DNA of 64,000 nucleotides from Streptomyces sp. DG1A-41. Lineage in GTDB: Bacteria > Actinomycetota > Actinomycetes > Streptomycetales > Streptomycetaceae. Below, piece by piece: positions 9,494-18,729 of the stretch. Where the stretch lies: contig NZ_CP146350.1 in assembly GCF_037055355.1 (NCBI RefSeq), positions 806,001-870,000 of the forward strand. Reading direction: 5' to 3'. Positions within the stretch are counted from its first letter, which is position 1. Every line of letters starts with the position of its first letter. The notes beneath the pieces were generated by a model. It had not been told where the DNA came from, made no database searches, and saw nothing but the letters and a program-made list of their open reading frames with translations. A program made the position numbers and the translations under genes.

Positions 9494-9922
9494 CTACCTG
9501 CCGGGAACGCGCCTTCCCGGGGCCGCGACGCCGCCGGACGCCGCGGCGTCGAGGAGGCGGCGGAAGGTGGGGCATTCCATGTGGCTCGGCGCGGGGCACG
9601 CGGCGGCATGGCGCAGGGAGTCGCGCAGTACGCCCAGTTCGCGGATCCGGTGGTCGAGTTCGTCCGCCTTGACCGCCAGCATCTGCCGGTCGATACGCGG
9701 CTGTCCGTCCGGCGCGAACATCTGCGCGATCTCGTCGAGCGAGAACCCCGCCGTCCGCCCCAGCGCGATCAGCGCCAGCCGCTCCAGTACGCCGGGGTCG
9801 TACTGGCGGCGCAGGCCTCGCCGGCCCGTCGAGGAGATCAGCCCTTTCTCCTCGTAGTAGCGCAGGGTCGACGCCGGAACCCCGGCGCGGTGCGACACTT
9901 CGGCGATGTCCAGCTCTGTCAT
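9494..9922 (-). CDS. MerR-family transcriptional regulator
   Basis: A 142-residue protein: winged helix at the N-terminus (IAEVSHRAGVPASTLRYYEE, about 6-25), then a dimerising helix and a short C-terminal sensor part with two cysteines in CPAPSHMECP. That is not the C-x2-C-x-C-x5-C iron-sulfur signature of SoxR, so if redox or metal sensing occurs it is by another arrangement. The start ATG 9922 abuts the palindrome at 9931-9948. The divergent methyltransferase at 10000 is the likely target, together with the regulator itself. Confidence 0.87.
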   Translation of the reverse strand: MTELDIAEVSHRAGVPASTLRYYEEKGLISSTGRRGLRRQYDPGVLERLALIALGRTAGFSLDEIAQMFAPDGQPRIDRQMLAVKADELDHRIRELGVLRDSLRHAAACPAPSHMECPTFRRLLDAAASGGVAAPGRRVPGR

Positions 9923-9926
9923 TGCC

Positions 9927-9954
9927 TTGACCTCAAGTCGACTTGAAGTACAAC
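9927..9954 (+). promoter_or_regulatory. MerR-type promoter/operator facing the methyltransferase
   Basis: TTGACC (9927-9932) begins a typical MerR-activated promoter in which the spacer is a palindrome: CCTCAAGT-CG-ACTTGAAG (9931-9948), nearly identical to the CCTCAAGT/ACTTGAGG half-sites known for SoxR-like and related MerR regulators. A -10 element about 19 bases after TTGACC (AACGCT) would give the long spacer these activators require; the exact -10 is uncertain. Confidence 0.65.
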
Positions 9955-9999
9955 GCTGTCATCCCGGTAGGACGTAGGCAACCAGAAGGAGAGACAGCC

Positions 10000-10860
10000 A
10001 TGGACGCTGCGCGCAGGAACGACGACGAGCAGGCAGCGCGCTGGAAAGGGCGCGCCGGTCATGCCTGGGGCGAGCTGAAGGGAGTGCTGGACGAGATGTT
10101 CAGGCCCTTCGAGGAGCTCCTCGTCGATGCCGTCGCCGCCGAACAGGCCAGGCATGTGCTCGATGTCGGCTGCGGCACGGGCGGCATCACGCTGGCCGTC
10201 GCGCGACGGCTCGGCCCGGCGGGTCGCTGTGCCGGCATCGACATCTCCGATCCGATGATCAGCACCGCCCGGGAGTACGCGGAACAGGAGGACGTACCGG
10301 CGTCGTTCGTCTGCGACGACGCTCAGGACCACGCCTTCGAACCCGGCACCTTCGACGCCGTCATCTCGCGGTTCGGCGTCATGTTCTTCCGCGATTCGGT
10401 CCGGGCCTTCGCCAACCTCCGACGCGCCGCCAGGGACGACGCCGCGCTTCGGTTCGTCGTCTGGCGCGACCCGGCCGAGAACCCGTTCATGACGACGGCC
10501 CAGCGCGCCGCGGCACCGCTGCTCCCGGACCTGCCCGTCCGCCGTCCGGACGAACCGGGACAGTTCGCCTTCGCGGACCCGGACAAGGTGCGGCGCATCC
10601 TGACGGAGAGCGGCTGGGACGGCATCGACATCCGGCCGGTCGACGTGGTCTGCACCCTGCCCGAGAAGGAACTGGTCCCTTACTTCACCCGGCTCGGTCC
10701 GCTCGGCATGTACCTGCCCGAGGTGGACGAGCAGACCCGCGGACGGGTCGTCGAGACGGTCCACGCCGCCTTCGAGCCCTTCGTGCACGGCTCGGACGTC
10801 CGCTTCACCGCGGCCTGTTGGACGGTCGGCGCCCGGGCCTCGGCAGCGAAAATTTCGTGA
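10000..10860 (+). CDS. class I SAM-dependent methyltransferase
   Basis: A 286-residue protein. ATG 10000 is preceded by AAGGAGAGACAGCC, a strong site, so the upstream GTG/ATG at 9943 is not needed. The SAM-binding motif I VLDVGCGTGGITLA is near residue 50 and an acidic motif II (AGIDISDPMI) near 80, as in UbiE-type enzymes. The substrate is unknown. The MerR-type promoter immediately upstream suggests induction by a toxic small molecule, which would fit a detoxifying methylation; that link is inference. Confidence 0.85.
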   Translation: MDAARRNDDEQAARWKGRAGHAWGELKGVLDEMFRPFEELLVDAVAAEQARHVLDVGCGTGGITLAVARRLGPAGRCAGIDISDPMISTAREYAEQEDVPASFVCDDAQDHAFEPGTFDAVISRFGVMFFRDSVRAFANLRRAARDDAALRFVVWRDPAENPFMTTAQRAAAPLLPDLPVRRPDEPGQFAFADPDKVRRILTESGWDGIDIRPVDVVCTLPEKELVPYFTRLGPLGMYLPEVDEQTRGRVVETVHAAFEPFVHGSDVRFTAACWTVGARASAAKIS

Positions 10861-10911
10861 GGCCCGGCCCTCTTTCGTGAGCGCGGACGCCCTGCGCATA
10901 GTGAGATCACG

Positions 10912-11622
10912 ATGACGCTGAAGAACGCCCTGGTGGTCCGAGGCGGCTGGGAAGGGCACCAGCCGGTCGAGGCGACGGAACTGTTCCTGCCCTTCCTGCG
11001 GAGCAACGGATACGCCGTCCGGGTCGAGGAGTCGACCGATGTCTACGCCGACGCCGCCGAGATGGCCCGGACCGACCTGATCGTGCAGTGCGTCACGATG
11101 TCGGAGATCACGCGCGAGCAGCTCGCGGGGCTGAGTTCGGCGGTCGTGGCCGGCACCGGGTTCACCGGCTGGCACGGCGGTATCGCCGACTCGTTCCGCG
11201 CCTCCTCCGACTATCTCCACCTGGTGGGAGGGCAGTTCGCCACGCATCCAGGTAAGGAGCCGTGCGAACGCCGGGGCGGCCCGGAGGACAACTTCCTGCC
11301 GCACACCATCACCCTCACCGAGGCCGGCCGCGAGCACCCCGTCACCGCAGGCATCGAGGACTTCGAGCTGCACACCGAGCAGTACTGGGTGCTCCACGAC
11401 GGCCTCATCGACGTCCTGGCCACCACCACGCACCCCACCCGGCCGTGGGAGCCCTGGCACCGGCCGGTCACCTCACCGGCGGTCTGGACCCGCCGGTGGG
11501 GCGCCGGGCGGATCGTGGTGACGACGCCGGGGCACAGCGTCGAGGTGCTCGAGAACCCCCAGGTCCGCACCATCATCGAGAGGGGCATGCTGTGGGCGAC
11601 GCGCACCGCATCGGCGTCGTAG
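10912..11622 (+). CDS. ThuA-domain protein
   Basis: A 236-residue protein of the ThuA family (class I glutamine-amidotransferase-like fold, linked to trehalose or other sugar use). It shows the family's opening (ALVVRGGWEGHQP), a central GFTGWHGGIADSF and the end motif GAGRIVVTTPGH. ThuA proteins are usually next to Gfo/Idh/MocA dehydrogenases, as here: the next gene starts 31 bases inside this one. The ribosome site before ATG 10912 is weak (GTGAGA). Biochemical role within sugar oxidation is not settled for the family. Confidence 0.85.
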   Translation: MTLKNALVVRGGWEGHQPVEATELFLPFLRSNGYAVRVEESTDVYADAAEMARTDLIVQCVTMSEITREQLAGLSSAVVAGTGFTGWHGGIADSFRASSDYLHLVGGQFATHPGKEPCERRGGPEDNFLPHTITLTEAGREHPVTAGIEDFELHTEQYWVLHDGLIDVLATTTHPTRPWEPWHRPVTSPAVWTRRWGAGRIVVTTPGHSVEVLENPQVRTIIERGMLWATRTASAS

Positions 11623-12731
11623 GGCTCGGCGTCATCTCCCGCGCGTACCTGGACACGCTCGCCGGCCGTTCCGCCGTGCGCGTGACCGCGGTCGCCGACC
11701 TCGACGCCTCCCGGTCGGCAGCGGTGGCCGCCGAACTGCCCGGCGTCCGGGCGCTGACCGTCGAGGAGCTGCTGAGCAGCCCGGACGTGGACACGGTGCT
11801 GAACCTCACCACCCCCGGGGCGCACGCCGCGATCGCCCTCGGGGCCATCGGCCACGGCAAGCACGTCTACGGGGAGAAGCCGCTCGCCGCCACGCTCGCC
11901 GACGCGCACGCCGTCATGGCGGCCGCCGCACAGGCGGGCGTCGGTGTCGGGTGCGCGCCGGACACCGTGCTCGGCACGGGGGTTCAGACGGCGCGGGCGG
12001 CCCTGGCGGCGGGGCGTACAGGGCGCCCCCTGTTCGCGTCGGCCGTGATGGTCACCCCGGGCCACGAACGCTGGCACCCGCACCCCGACTTCTACTACAC
12101 CGAGGGCGGCGGCCCCCTGCTGGACATGGGGCCGTACTACCTCGCATCCCTTGTGCACCTGCTGGGTCCGGTGCGGGCCGTGACGGGGGCGTCCAGCAGG
12201 CTGCGCGCCGAGCGGGTCATCGGTTCCGGTCCGCGTACGGGAGAGCGGATACCGGTGGAGGTGGACAGCCATGTCTCCGGTGTGCTGGAGCACGTGGGCG
12301 GCACGCTGACGACGATCACGACGAGTTTCGACGGGGTGGCCACCACGGCGTCCCCGATCGAGGTCCACGGCGAGGTGGGGACCCTCGCCGTCCCGGATCC
12401 GAACCGCTTCGACGGCGACGTACGGCTCTTCGAACTCGGCGACACACAGTGGCGCACGCTCCCGCCGTCCGCGGGCTACGTCGACGCCGCGCGGGGTGTC
12501 GGGCTGCTCGACTTCATCGCCGCCGACGGGCAGCGGGCGCCACGCGCGAACGGCGAACTCGCCCTGCACGTGGTGGAGACGATGACCGCGCTCCTGCGGT
12601 CGTCGGCCGAGGGACGGCGGATCGAGCTGACGACGTCGGCGGAGCCGCCCGCCCCCGTCCCGCTGACGGCCGCCGAGGAGTGGGGCGGCGCCGACGAATG
12701 GGGCGGCCGGGCCGCACCCAGCCCCGCGTGA
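11592..12731 (+). CDS. Gfo/Idh/MocA-family NAD(P)-dependent sugar oxidoreductase
   Basis: A 379-residue protein. GTG 11592, inside the 3' end of the ThuA gene, has GAGAGGGG six to seven bases upstream and gives a protein starting MGDAHRIGVVGLGVISRAYL, the Rossmann fold with GxGxxS. The EKP motif (GEKPLAATLADAH, about 96-108) of the family is present; the C-terminal alpha/beta domain follows. The overlap implies translational coupling with ThuA. The last 40 residues are a Pro/Glu/Ala-rich tail with a repeated EEWGGADEWGG. Likely oxidises a sugar or cyclitol carbon; substrate unknown. Confidence 0.88.
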   Translation: MGDAHRIGVVGLGVISRAYLDTLAGRSAVRVTAVADLDASRSAAVAAELPGVRALTVEELLSSPDVDTVLNLTTPGAHAAIALGAIGHGKHVYGEKPLAATLADAHAVMAAAAQAGVGVGCAPDTVLGTGVQTARAALAAGRTGRPLFASAVMVTPGHERWHPHPDFYYTEGGGPLLDMGPYYLASLVHLLGPVRAVTGASSRLRAERVIGSGPRTGERIPVEVDSHVSGVLEHVGGTLTTITTSFDGVATTASPIEVHGEVGTLAVPDPNRFDGDVRLFELGDTQWRTLPPSAGYVDAARGVGLLDFIAADGQRAPRANGELALHVVETMTALLRSSAEGRRIELTTSAEPPAPVPLTAAEEWGGADEWGGRAAPSPA

Positions 12732-12751
12732 CCCGGCGGTGTCACGGCGGG

Positions 12752-14230
<1,479 letters not shown>

Positions 14231-14273
14231 GTACGCTCCCGAGTTCCCTCGGCGGATGGCTCTCGTCCCAGCG

Positions 14274-14336
14274 TCGCACCTTCTCGTCACGGCGGCGCAC
14301 CTTGTCATCCCGGCTGCGCACCTTGTCGTAGTGCCG
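14274..14336. repeat. three tandem 21-bp repeats in a divergent promoter region
   Basis: Units at 14274-14294, 14295-14315 and 14316-14336 share GCACCTTGTC (first unit GCACCTTCTC) followed by a variable half. They end 21 bases before the GTG at 14358 and start 43 bases before the ATG at 14230. Three helically phased copies (two turns apart) between divergent genes look like an operator array. Confidence 0.6.
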
Positions 14337-14357
14337 GCGCCCGCCTAGCCTGATTTT

Positions 14358-15563
14358 GTGCCGCAAATAAACAAACCCCGAACGCACAGTGCCGTGCCGG
14401 GCAACGGCAACTCCCTCTCCCGACTCCGCACCGCGATCACCGTCTTCTTCGCCCTCGACGGCTTCGTCTTCGCCGGCTGGGTCGTGCGCATCCCCGCCAT
14501 CAAGGAACAGACCGACGCCTCCGCCAGCGCCCTCGGCCTGGCCCTCCTGGGCGTCTCCGCCGGGGCCGTCGTCACCATGGTGCTCACCGGCCGCCTGTGC
14601 CGCCGCTACGGCAACCACCGGGTCACCGTCGCCTGCGCCGTCCTGCTCTCGCTCAGCGTCGCCCTGCCCCCGCTGACCCACTCGGCCCTCGCTCTCGGCC
14701 TCGTCCTGCTGGTCTTCGGCGCCGCGTACGGCGGGATCAACGTCGCCTTCAACAGCGCCGCCGTGGACCTGGTGGCCGCGATGCGGCGGCCGATCATGCC
14801 GAGCTTCCACGCCGCGTTCAGCCTGGGCGGCATGATCGGGGCGGGGCTGGGCGCCCTGGTCGCGGGGTCCCTCTCCCCCACCCGGCACCTGCTGCTGCTC
14901 ACCGTCGTCGGACTGCTCGTGACCGCCGTGGCGGGCCCGACGCTCCTGCGGCACGAGCCCCCGGTACCGCCCGAGCGGGAGCGTCCCGCCGAGGGCGCCC
15001 CGCGCCGCCTGGACGGCCGGACCCGGGGACTCGTGCTCGTCTTCGGCCTCATCGCCGGGTGCACCGCGTACGGGGAGGGGGCACTGGCCGACTGGGGCGC
15101 CCTGCACCTCGAAGAGGACCTGGACGCCTCGCCGGGTGCCGCGGCCATCGGCTACTCCTGCTTCGCGCTCGCCATGACGGTGGGCCGCCTGACCGGCACG
15201 ACGCTCCTGGAGCGTCTGGGGCGGACCCGGACCGTCGTGGTCGGCGGTGCCACGGCGGCGGCCGGGATGCTGCTCGGCTCGCTCGCCCCCGCCCTGTGGG
15301 CGGCCCTGCTCGGATACGCGGTCACGGGCATCGGCCTCGCGAACCTCTTCCCCGTGGCCGTGGAACGCGCGGGCGCGCTCGCCGGCCCCAGCGGAGTCGC
15401 CACGGCCTCCACGCTGGGCTACGGCGGCATGCTGCTGGGACCGCCCGCCATCGGGTTCATGGCGGACTGGTTCTCCCTCCCGACCGCGCTCACCAGCGTG
15501 GCGATCCTCGCCGCCGTGGCCGCGCTCATCGGTTTCGCGACGCGCCGCGCCGCGGAGCGCTGA
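14358..15563 (+). CDS. MFS transporter, YbjJ-like
   Basis: A 401-residue, 12-helix permease starting at GTG 14358. There is no Shine-Dalgarno sequence, but TAGCCT lies a few bases upstream, so translation may be leaderless. The motifs DGFVFAGWVVRIPAIKEQTD (near 33) and FNSAAVDL (about 130) and the FHAAFSLGGMIGAGLGAL stretch are characteristic of the YbjJ/FucP-like subgroup of the superfamily. Probably an exporter or a low-specificity permease of the cytoplasmic membrane; no substrate is evident. Confidence 0.8.
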   Translation: MPQINKPRTHSAVPGNGNSLSRLRTAITVFFALDGFVFAGWVVRIPAIKEQTDASASALGLALLGVSAGAVVTMVLTGRLCRRYGNHRVTVACAVLLSLSVALPPLTHSALALGLVLLVFGAAYGGINVAFNSAAVDLVAAMRRPIMPSFHAAFSLGGMIGAGLGALVAGSLSPTRHLLLLTVVGLLVTAVAGPTLLRHEPPVPPERERPAEGAPRRLDGRTRGLVLVFGLIAGCTAYGEGALADWGALHLEEDLDASPGAAAIGYSCFALAMTVGRLTGTTLLERLGRTRTVVVGGATAAAGMLLGSLAPALWAALLGYAVTGIGLANLFPVAVERAGALAGPSGVATASTLGYGGMLLGPPAIGFMADWFSLPTALTSVAILAAVAALIGFATRRAAER

Positions 15564-15694
15564 TCCGGCGCACCGGGCCGACGGCGTCCAGGCGTCAAGC
15601 GGCGCGCAGGGAGTTGACGGACACCGTGGAGCCGAAAAATTCCTCTCCTCAACGCGCTCACGCGGAGACCGGCCGCTGAAAAAATGACCGCTTC

Positions 15695-16461
15695 ATGTCT
15701 TCGGAGACTCCGCCGGTACCGAGCAGCCCCGCCTGGTGGGCGAGCCGAAAACGGGCCCCCGCCTACCGGCGCGGACGCCCTCCGATGGACGTCGGCCGGA
15801 TCATCGACACGGCCCTGAAACTCATCGACGACGTCGGGATCCAGGCACTGACCCCCTCCAACCTCGGCTGGAAACTCGGCCAGGTCATCGCCGGCGCACC
15901 GGACAGCCTCCGCGACAGCTACGAAGCCGAGCGGCTGCCCGTCGCCGCACGCGCGCTCGGCAAGTCCAGCGAACTGTACGCACACCTCAGCCGGCACCGT
16001 GTCTCCGGCCTCGAGCGCGGAGACGAGGAACGCCAGCTCGATCTCTCCTGCCACGGCGGTCCGCTCGCTCCCGTCCACTCCCGGCCACCGGGACACTGAA
16101 CGTCGGCGACCGGGCACCGGACGCGCCGTGCTCCGGGCGGGATGTCCGACGCCTGTTCGATGCCTACCTAGGGCCGCACTGCACGCTCCCGGCCTTCGGC
16201 CCCGACGCCGCCGCGGCGCGGCGCGGCGGCGCGGCCCGAGCCGGCCTGGCCCGCCGACGGCGCCGCTACGCCGTCCGCGCCGGACGCGGCATCGACGACG
16301 ACGGCGTCCTCACCGACACCACCGGCCGGCTGAACGGCATCTACGGCATCACCGGCGGCACGCTCGTCCTCGTCCGGCCGGACGGATACATCGCGAGCAT
16401 CATCACCTCCGGCTGGACAACCGCCTTCACGGCCGCGGCCAAGGCGTTCACCCCGAGCTGA
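15695..16461 (+). pseudogene. deletion fusion of a TetR regulator start with an FAD monooxygenase end, frameshifted
   Basis: The first 45 residues carry a TetR-type N-terminus (RRGRPPMDVGRIIDTALKLI). At about 15855 the frame passes without a stop into the C-terminal part of an FAD-dependent aromatic monooxygenase (NLGWKLGQVIAGAPDSLRDS, EAERLPVAARALG). That frame ends at 16099; the rest of the monooxygenase (VGDRAPDAPC, then TLVLVRPDGYIAS) lies in another frame from about 16085 to 16461. So one deletion removed the junction of two genes, and a second, separate shift broke the remainder. Neither DNA binding plus ligand sensing nor oxygenase activity can remain. Confidence 0.75.
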
Positions 16462-16498
16462 CCAAGCACAGCCGATCAGGTCCGCAGCCAGGTGATCC

Positions 16499-16518
16499 GT
16501 ACCCCGGCATCGGGGTAC
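16499..16518. other. perfect stem-loop upstream of the SDR gene
   Basis: GTACCCCG-GCAT-CGGGGTAC is an 8-bp perfect hairpin with a 4-base loop, 59-78 bases before the SDR start and after the broken monooxygenase. It lacks a T run, so it could be an operator, an attenuator or a weak intergenic terminator. Confidence 0.4.
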
Positions 16519-16576
16519 CCGGGGCCTCGCCCGTTGTGATCACCGGGCCGTACACCATGGACGAGGAGGCAGACCC

Positions 16577-17455
16577 GTGACTGATCAGCAGCATCCCGGC
16601 AACCAGCACCCCACCCCGGAGTTCCCCTCCCAGGACCAGCCGCACCCGGGCTGGACCGGCCCCATGGACCCGCCCCCGGACCACGGTGAAGGGTCCTACC
16701 GGGGCAGCGGCCGGCTGACCGACCGCAAGGCCGTGATCACCGGCGGGGACTCCGGGATCGGCCGCGCGGTCGCCCTGGCGTTCGCCCGGGAGGGAGCCGA
16801 CGTGGTCTTCACCCACCTGGACGACGAGAAGGACGACGCCGCCGAGACCGCCCGGCTGGTCGAGGAGGCCGGGCGGCGTGCCGTGCCCGTCTCGTGCGAC
16901 CTGCGGGAGGAGGAGAACTGCCGGGCGCTGGTCGACCGTGCCGTCGGGGAGTTCGGCCGGATCGACGTCCTGGTGAACAACGCGGCGTACCAGATGTCGC
17001 AGCCCGACGGCATCGAGGCGATCTCGACCGAGCAGTTCGACCGGGTGATGCGCACCAACCTGTACGGCATGTTCTGGCTGTGCAAGCTGGCCCTGCCGCA
17101 CATCCCGGAGGGCGGCAGCATCATCAACTCAACGTCGGTGCAGGCCTACAAGCCCAGTCCGCATCTGCTGGACTACGCGACGACCAAGGGCGCGATCGTC
17201 ACCTTCACGCAGGGGCTGGCGCAGATGGTGATCGACAAGGGCATCCGCGTCAACGCCGTGGCGCCCGGCCCGGTGTGGACGCCGCTCATCCCGGCCACCA
17301 TGCCGGACACCCAGAAGTTCGGCGAGCAGGCGCCCATCGGGCGGCCCGCGCAGCCGGCCGAGATGGCTCCGGCGTACGTCTTCCTCGCCTCGCAGGAGGC
17401 GTCGTACATCACCGCCGAGATCGTCAACGCCACGGGCGGCACACCGCTGCCGTAG
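16577..17455 (+). CDS. SDR-family oxidoreductase (YghA/YdaD-like)
   Basis: A 292-residue short-chain dehydrogenase with an extra about 50-residue Pro-rich N-terminal extension, typical of the YghA/YdaD stress-related subgroup. It has TGGDSGIG for NAD(P) binding (near 55), NNAA (near 135) and the catalytic Ser and YATTK near 180-200. GTG 16577 starts shortly after a GAGGAGG site. The reaction substrate cannot be deduced; in Bacillus relatives the gene belongs to the general stress set. Confidence 0.87.
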   Translation: MTDQQHPGNQHPTPEFPSQDQPHPGWTGPMDPPPDHGEGSYRGSGRLTDRKAVITGGDSGIGRAVALAFAREGADVVFTHLDDEKDDAAETARLVEEAGRRAVPVSCDLREEENCRALVDRAVGEFGRIDVLVNNAAYQMSQPDGIEAISTEQFDRVMRTNLYGMFWLCKLALPHIPEGGSIINSTSVQAYKPSPHLLDYATTKGAIVTFTQGLAQMVIDKGIRVNAVAPGPVWTPLIPATMPDTQKFGEQAPIGRPAQPAEMAPAYVFLASQEASYITAEIVNATGGTPLP

Positions 17456-17510
17456 CGTCCCCCGGGAAATCCCGGCGCTTGGAGCGTGCTCCATACGGCA
17501 GACTCGCGCC

Positions 17511-18239
17511 ATGGAGACCGCAGAGTTCCTTCAAGCGCTGGAGACAGAGGGCCGGCTGCTGGCCGCGGCCGCCGAGGAGGCCGGGACGGACGCCAAGGTT
17601 CCGACGTGCCCGGGGTGGCAGGTGCGTGATCTGCTGCGGCACACGGGCGCGGTGCACCGCTGGGCCGCGTCGTACGTCGCCGAGGGGCACAACGAGCGCC
17701 GCCCGCTGGGTGGGGTCCCGGACGTCGACGGCGCGGAGCTCGTGGCCTGGTACCGCGACAGCCACCGCCACCTCGTCGGCACGCTGGCCGCCGCCTCTCC
17801 CGATGTGGAGTGCTGGTTCTTCCTGCCCGCGCCGTCCCCGCTGGCCTTCTGGACCCGGCGGCAGGCGCACGAGACGGCCGTGCACCGGGTCGACGCGGAG
17901 TCCGCACGCGGGGCCGGCACCACCGCCGTCACCCCGGACTTCGCGACGGACGGCATCGACGAACTGCTGCGCGGCTTCCACGCCCGCTCAAGGAGCCGGG
18001 TGCGCACGGACGAGCCGCGCGTCCTGCGCGTGCGCACGGACGACACCGACGCGGTGTGGACCGTACGGCTGTCCTCCGCGCCGCCCGTGACCACGCGCGG
18101 CGCGTCCGGGGAGGCGGAGTGCGAACTGTCCGGCCCGGCCGAGCAGTTGTACCTGGCGCTGTGGAACCGGGCTCCCCTGCCGTCGGTCACGGGCGACCGG
18201 GCGCTCGCCGAGCTGTGGCGGGAGACATCGGGGATCTGA
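17511..18239 (+). CDS. mycothiol-dependent maleylpyruvate isomerase-family protein
   Basis: A 242-residue protein with the actinobacterial MDMPI N-terminal (DinB-like four-helix) domain: VPTCPGWQVRDLLRHTGAVH near 27-46 provides the conserved W and H, and HETAVHRVDAE near 120-130 the other metal-binding His residues; a C-terminal sterol-carrier-like domain follows. Homologues use mycothiol or are of unknown function. It stands alone 55 bases after the SDR gene and converges on the MarR gene with only a 6-base gap. Confidence 0.82.
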   Translation: METAEFLQALETEGRLLAAAAEEAGTDAKVPTCPGWQVRDLLRHTGAVHRWAASYVAEGHNERRPLGGVPDVDGAELVAWYRDSHRHLVGTLAAASPDVECWFFLPAPSPLAFWTRRQAHETAVHRVDAESARGAGTTAVTPDFATDGIDELLRGFHARSRSRVRTDEPRVLRVRTDDTDAVWTVRLSSAPPVTTRGASGEAECELSGPAEQLYLALWNRAPLPSVTGDRALAELWRETSGI

Positions 18240-18245
18240 CGGCGT

Positions 18246-18641
18246 TCAGCCGTCCGCCAGCATCCGCGCCAGCACCGCACGCTGCACGGGCAGCACCTCA
18301 CCGTGCAGCGTGCGCCCCTTCGCCGTGAGGGCGACGCGCACACCCCGCCGGTCCTCCGGACACATGCAGCGCTCGACGAGCCCTTCCTTCTCCAGCCGGA
18401 CGATCAGCCGCGACAACGCGCTCTGGCTCAGATGGACCCGCTCGGAGATCTCCTGGACGCGGTAGGCGGAAGTGCCCTTCGCCGCCCGGTAACCGGCGAG
18501 GACGTCGAGCACCTCGAAGTCGCTGGCGCACAGGCCGTGTTCGTGCAGAACCCGGTCGAGTTCACACTGTGTTCGCGCGTGCAGCGCCAGAATGTCCCGC
18601 CACTGTTCCACGAGCGCCTGCTCGGCCTGCTTCGCCGCCAT
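18246..18641 (-). CDS. MarR-family transcriptional regulator
   Basis: A 131-residue winged-helix protein: the recognition region reads HLSQSALSRLIVRLEKEGLV followed by the beta-wing EDRRGVRVALTAKG, both diagnostic. ATG 18641 is preferred; GTG 18650 gives three more residues. It diverges from the DHA2-type exporter at 18730, the common arrangement in which the MarR protein represses a drug pump and is released by the pump's substrate. The gap holds clustered ATGCA/TGCAT repeats suited to bind it. Confidence 0.87.
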   Translation of the reverse strand: MAAKQAEQALVEQWRDILALHARTQCELDRVLHEHGLCASDFEVLDVLAGYRAAKGTSAYRVQEISERVHLSQSALSRLIVRLEKEGLVERCMCPEDRRGVRVALTAKGRTLHGEVLPVQRAVLARMLADG

Positions 18642-18686
18642 GCGCCGCACCGTAACAGAGAACCGGGTTTTGTTGCATCCGAATTA

Positions 18687-18721
18687 AATGCACTTGCATT
18701 CCATGCATGCGCATGTATTGT
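18687..18721. promoter_or_regulatory. MarR-type operator and promoter of the exporter
   Basis: AATGCA-CT-TGCATT (18687-18700) is a perfect inverted repeat, followed at once by CATGCATGCGCATG. TTGCAT (18694-18699) and TATTGT (18716-18721) could be -35 and -10 with a 16-base spacer for the exporter at 18730, which would give a very short or absent leader. The palindromes overlap this promoter, so repression by the MarR protein is plausible. Confidence 0.55.
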
Positions 18722-18729
18722 CTCGGGGC

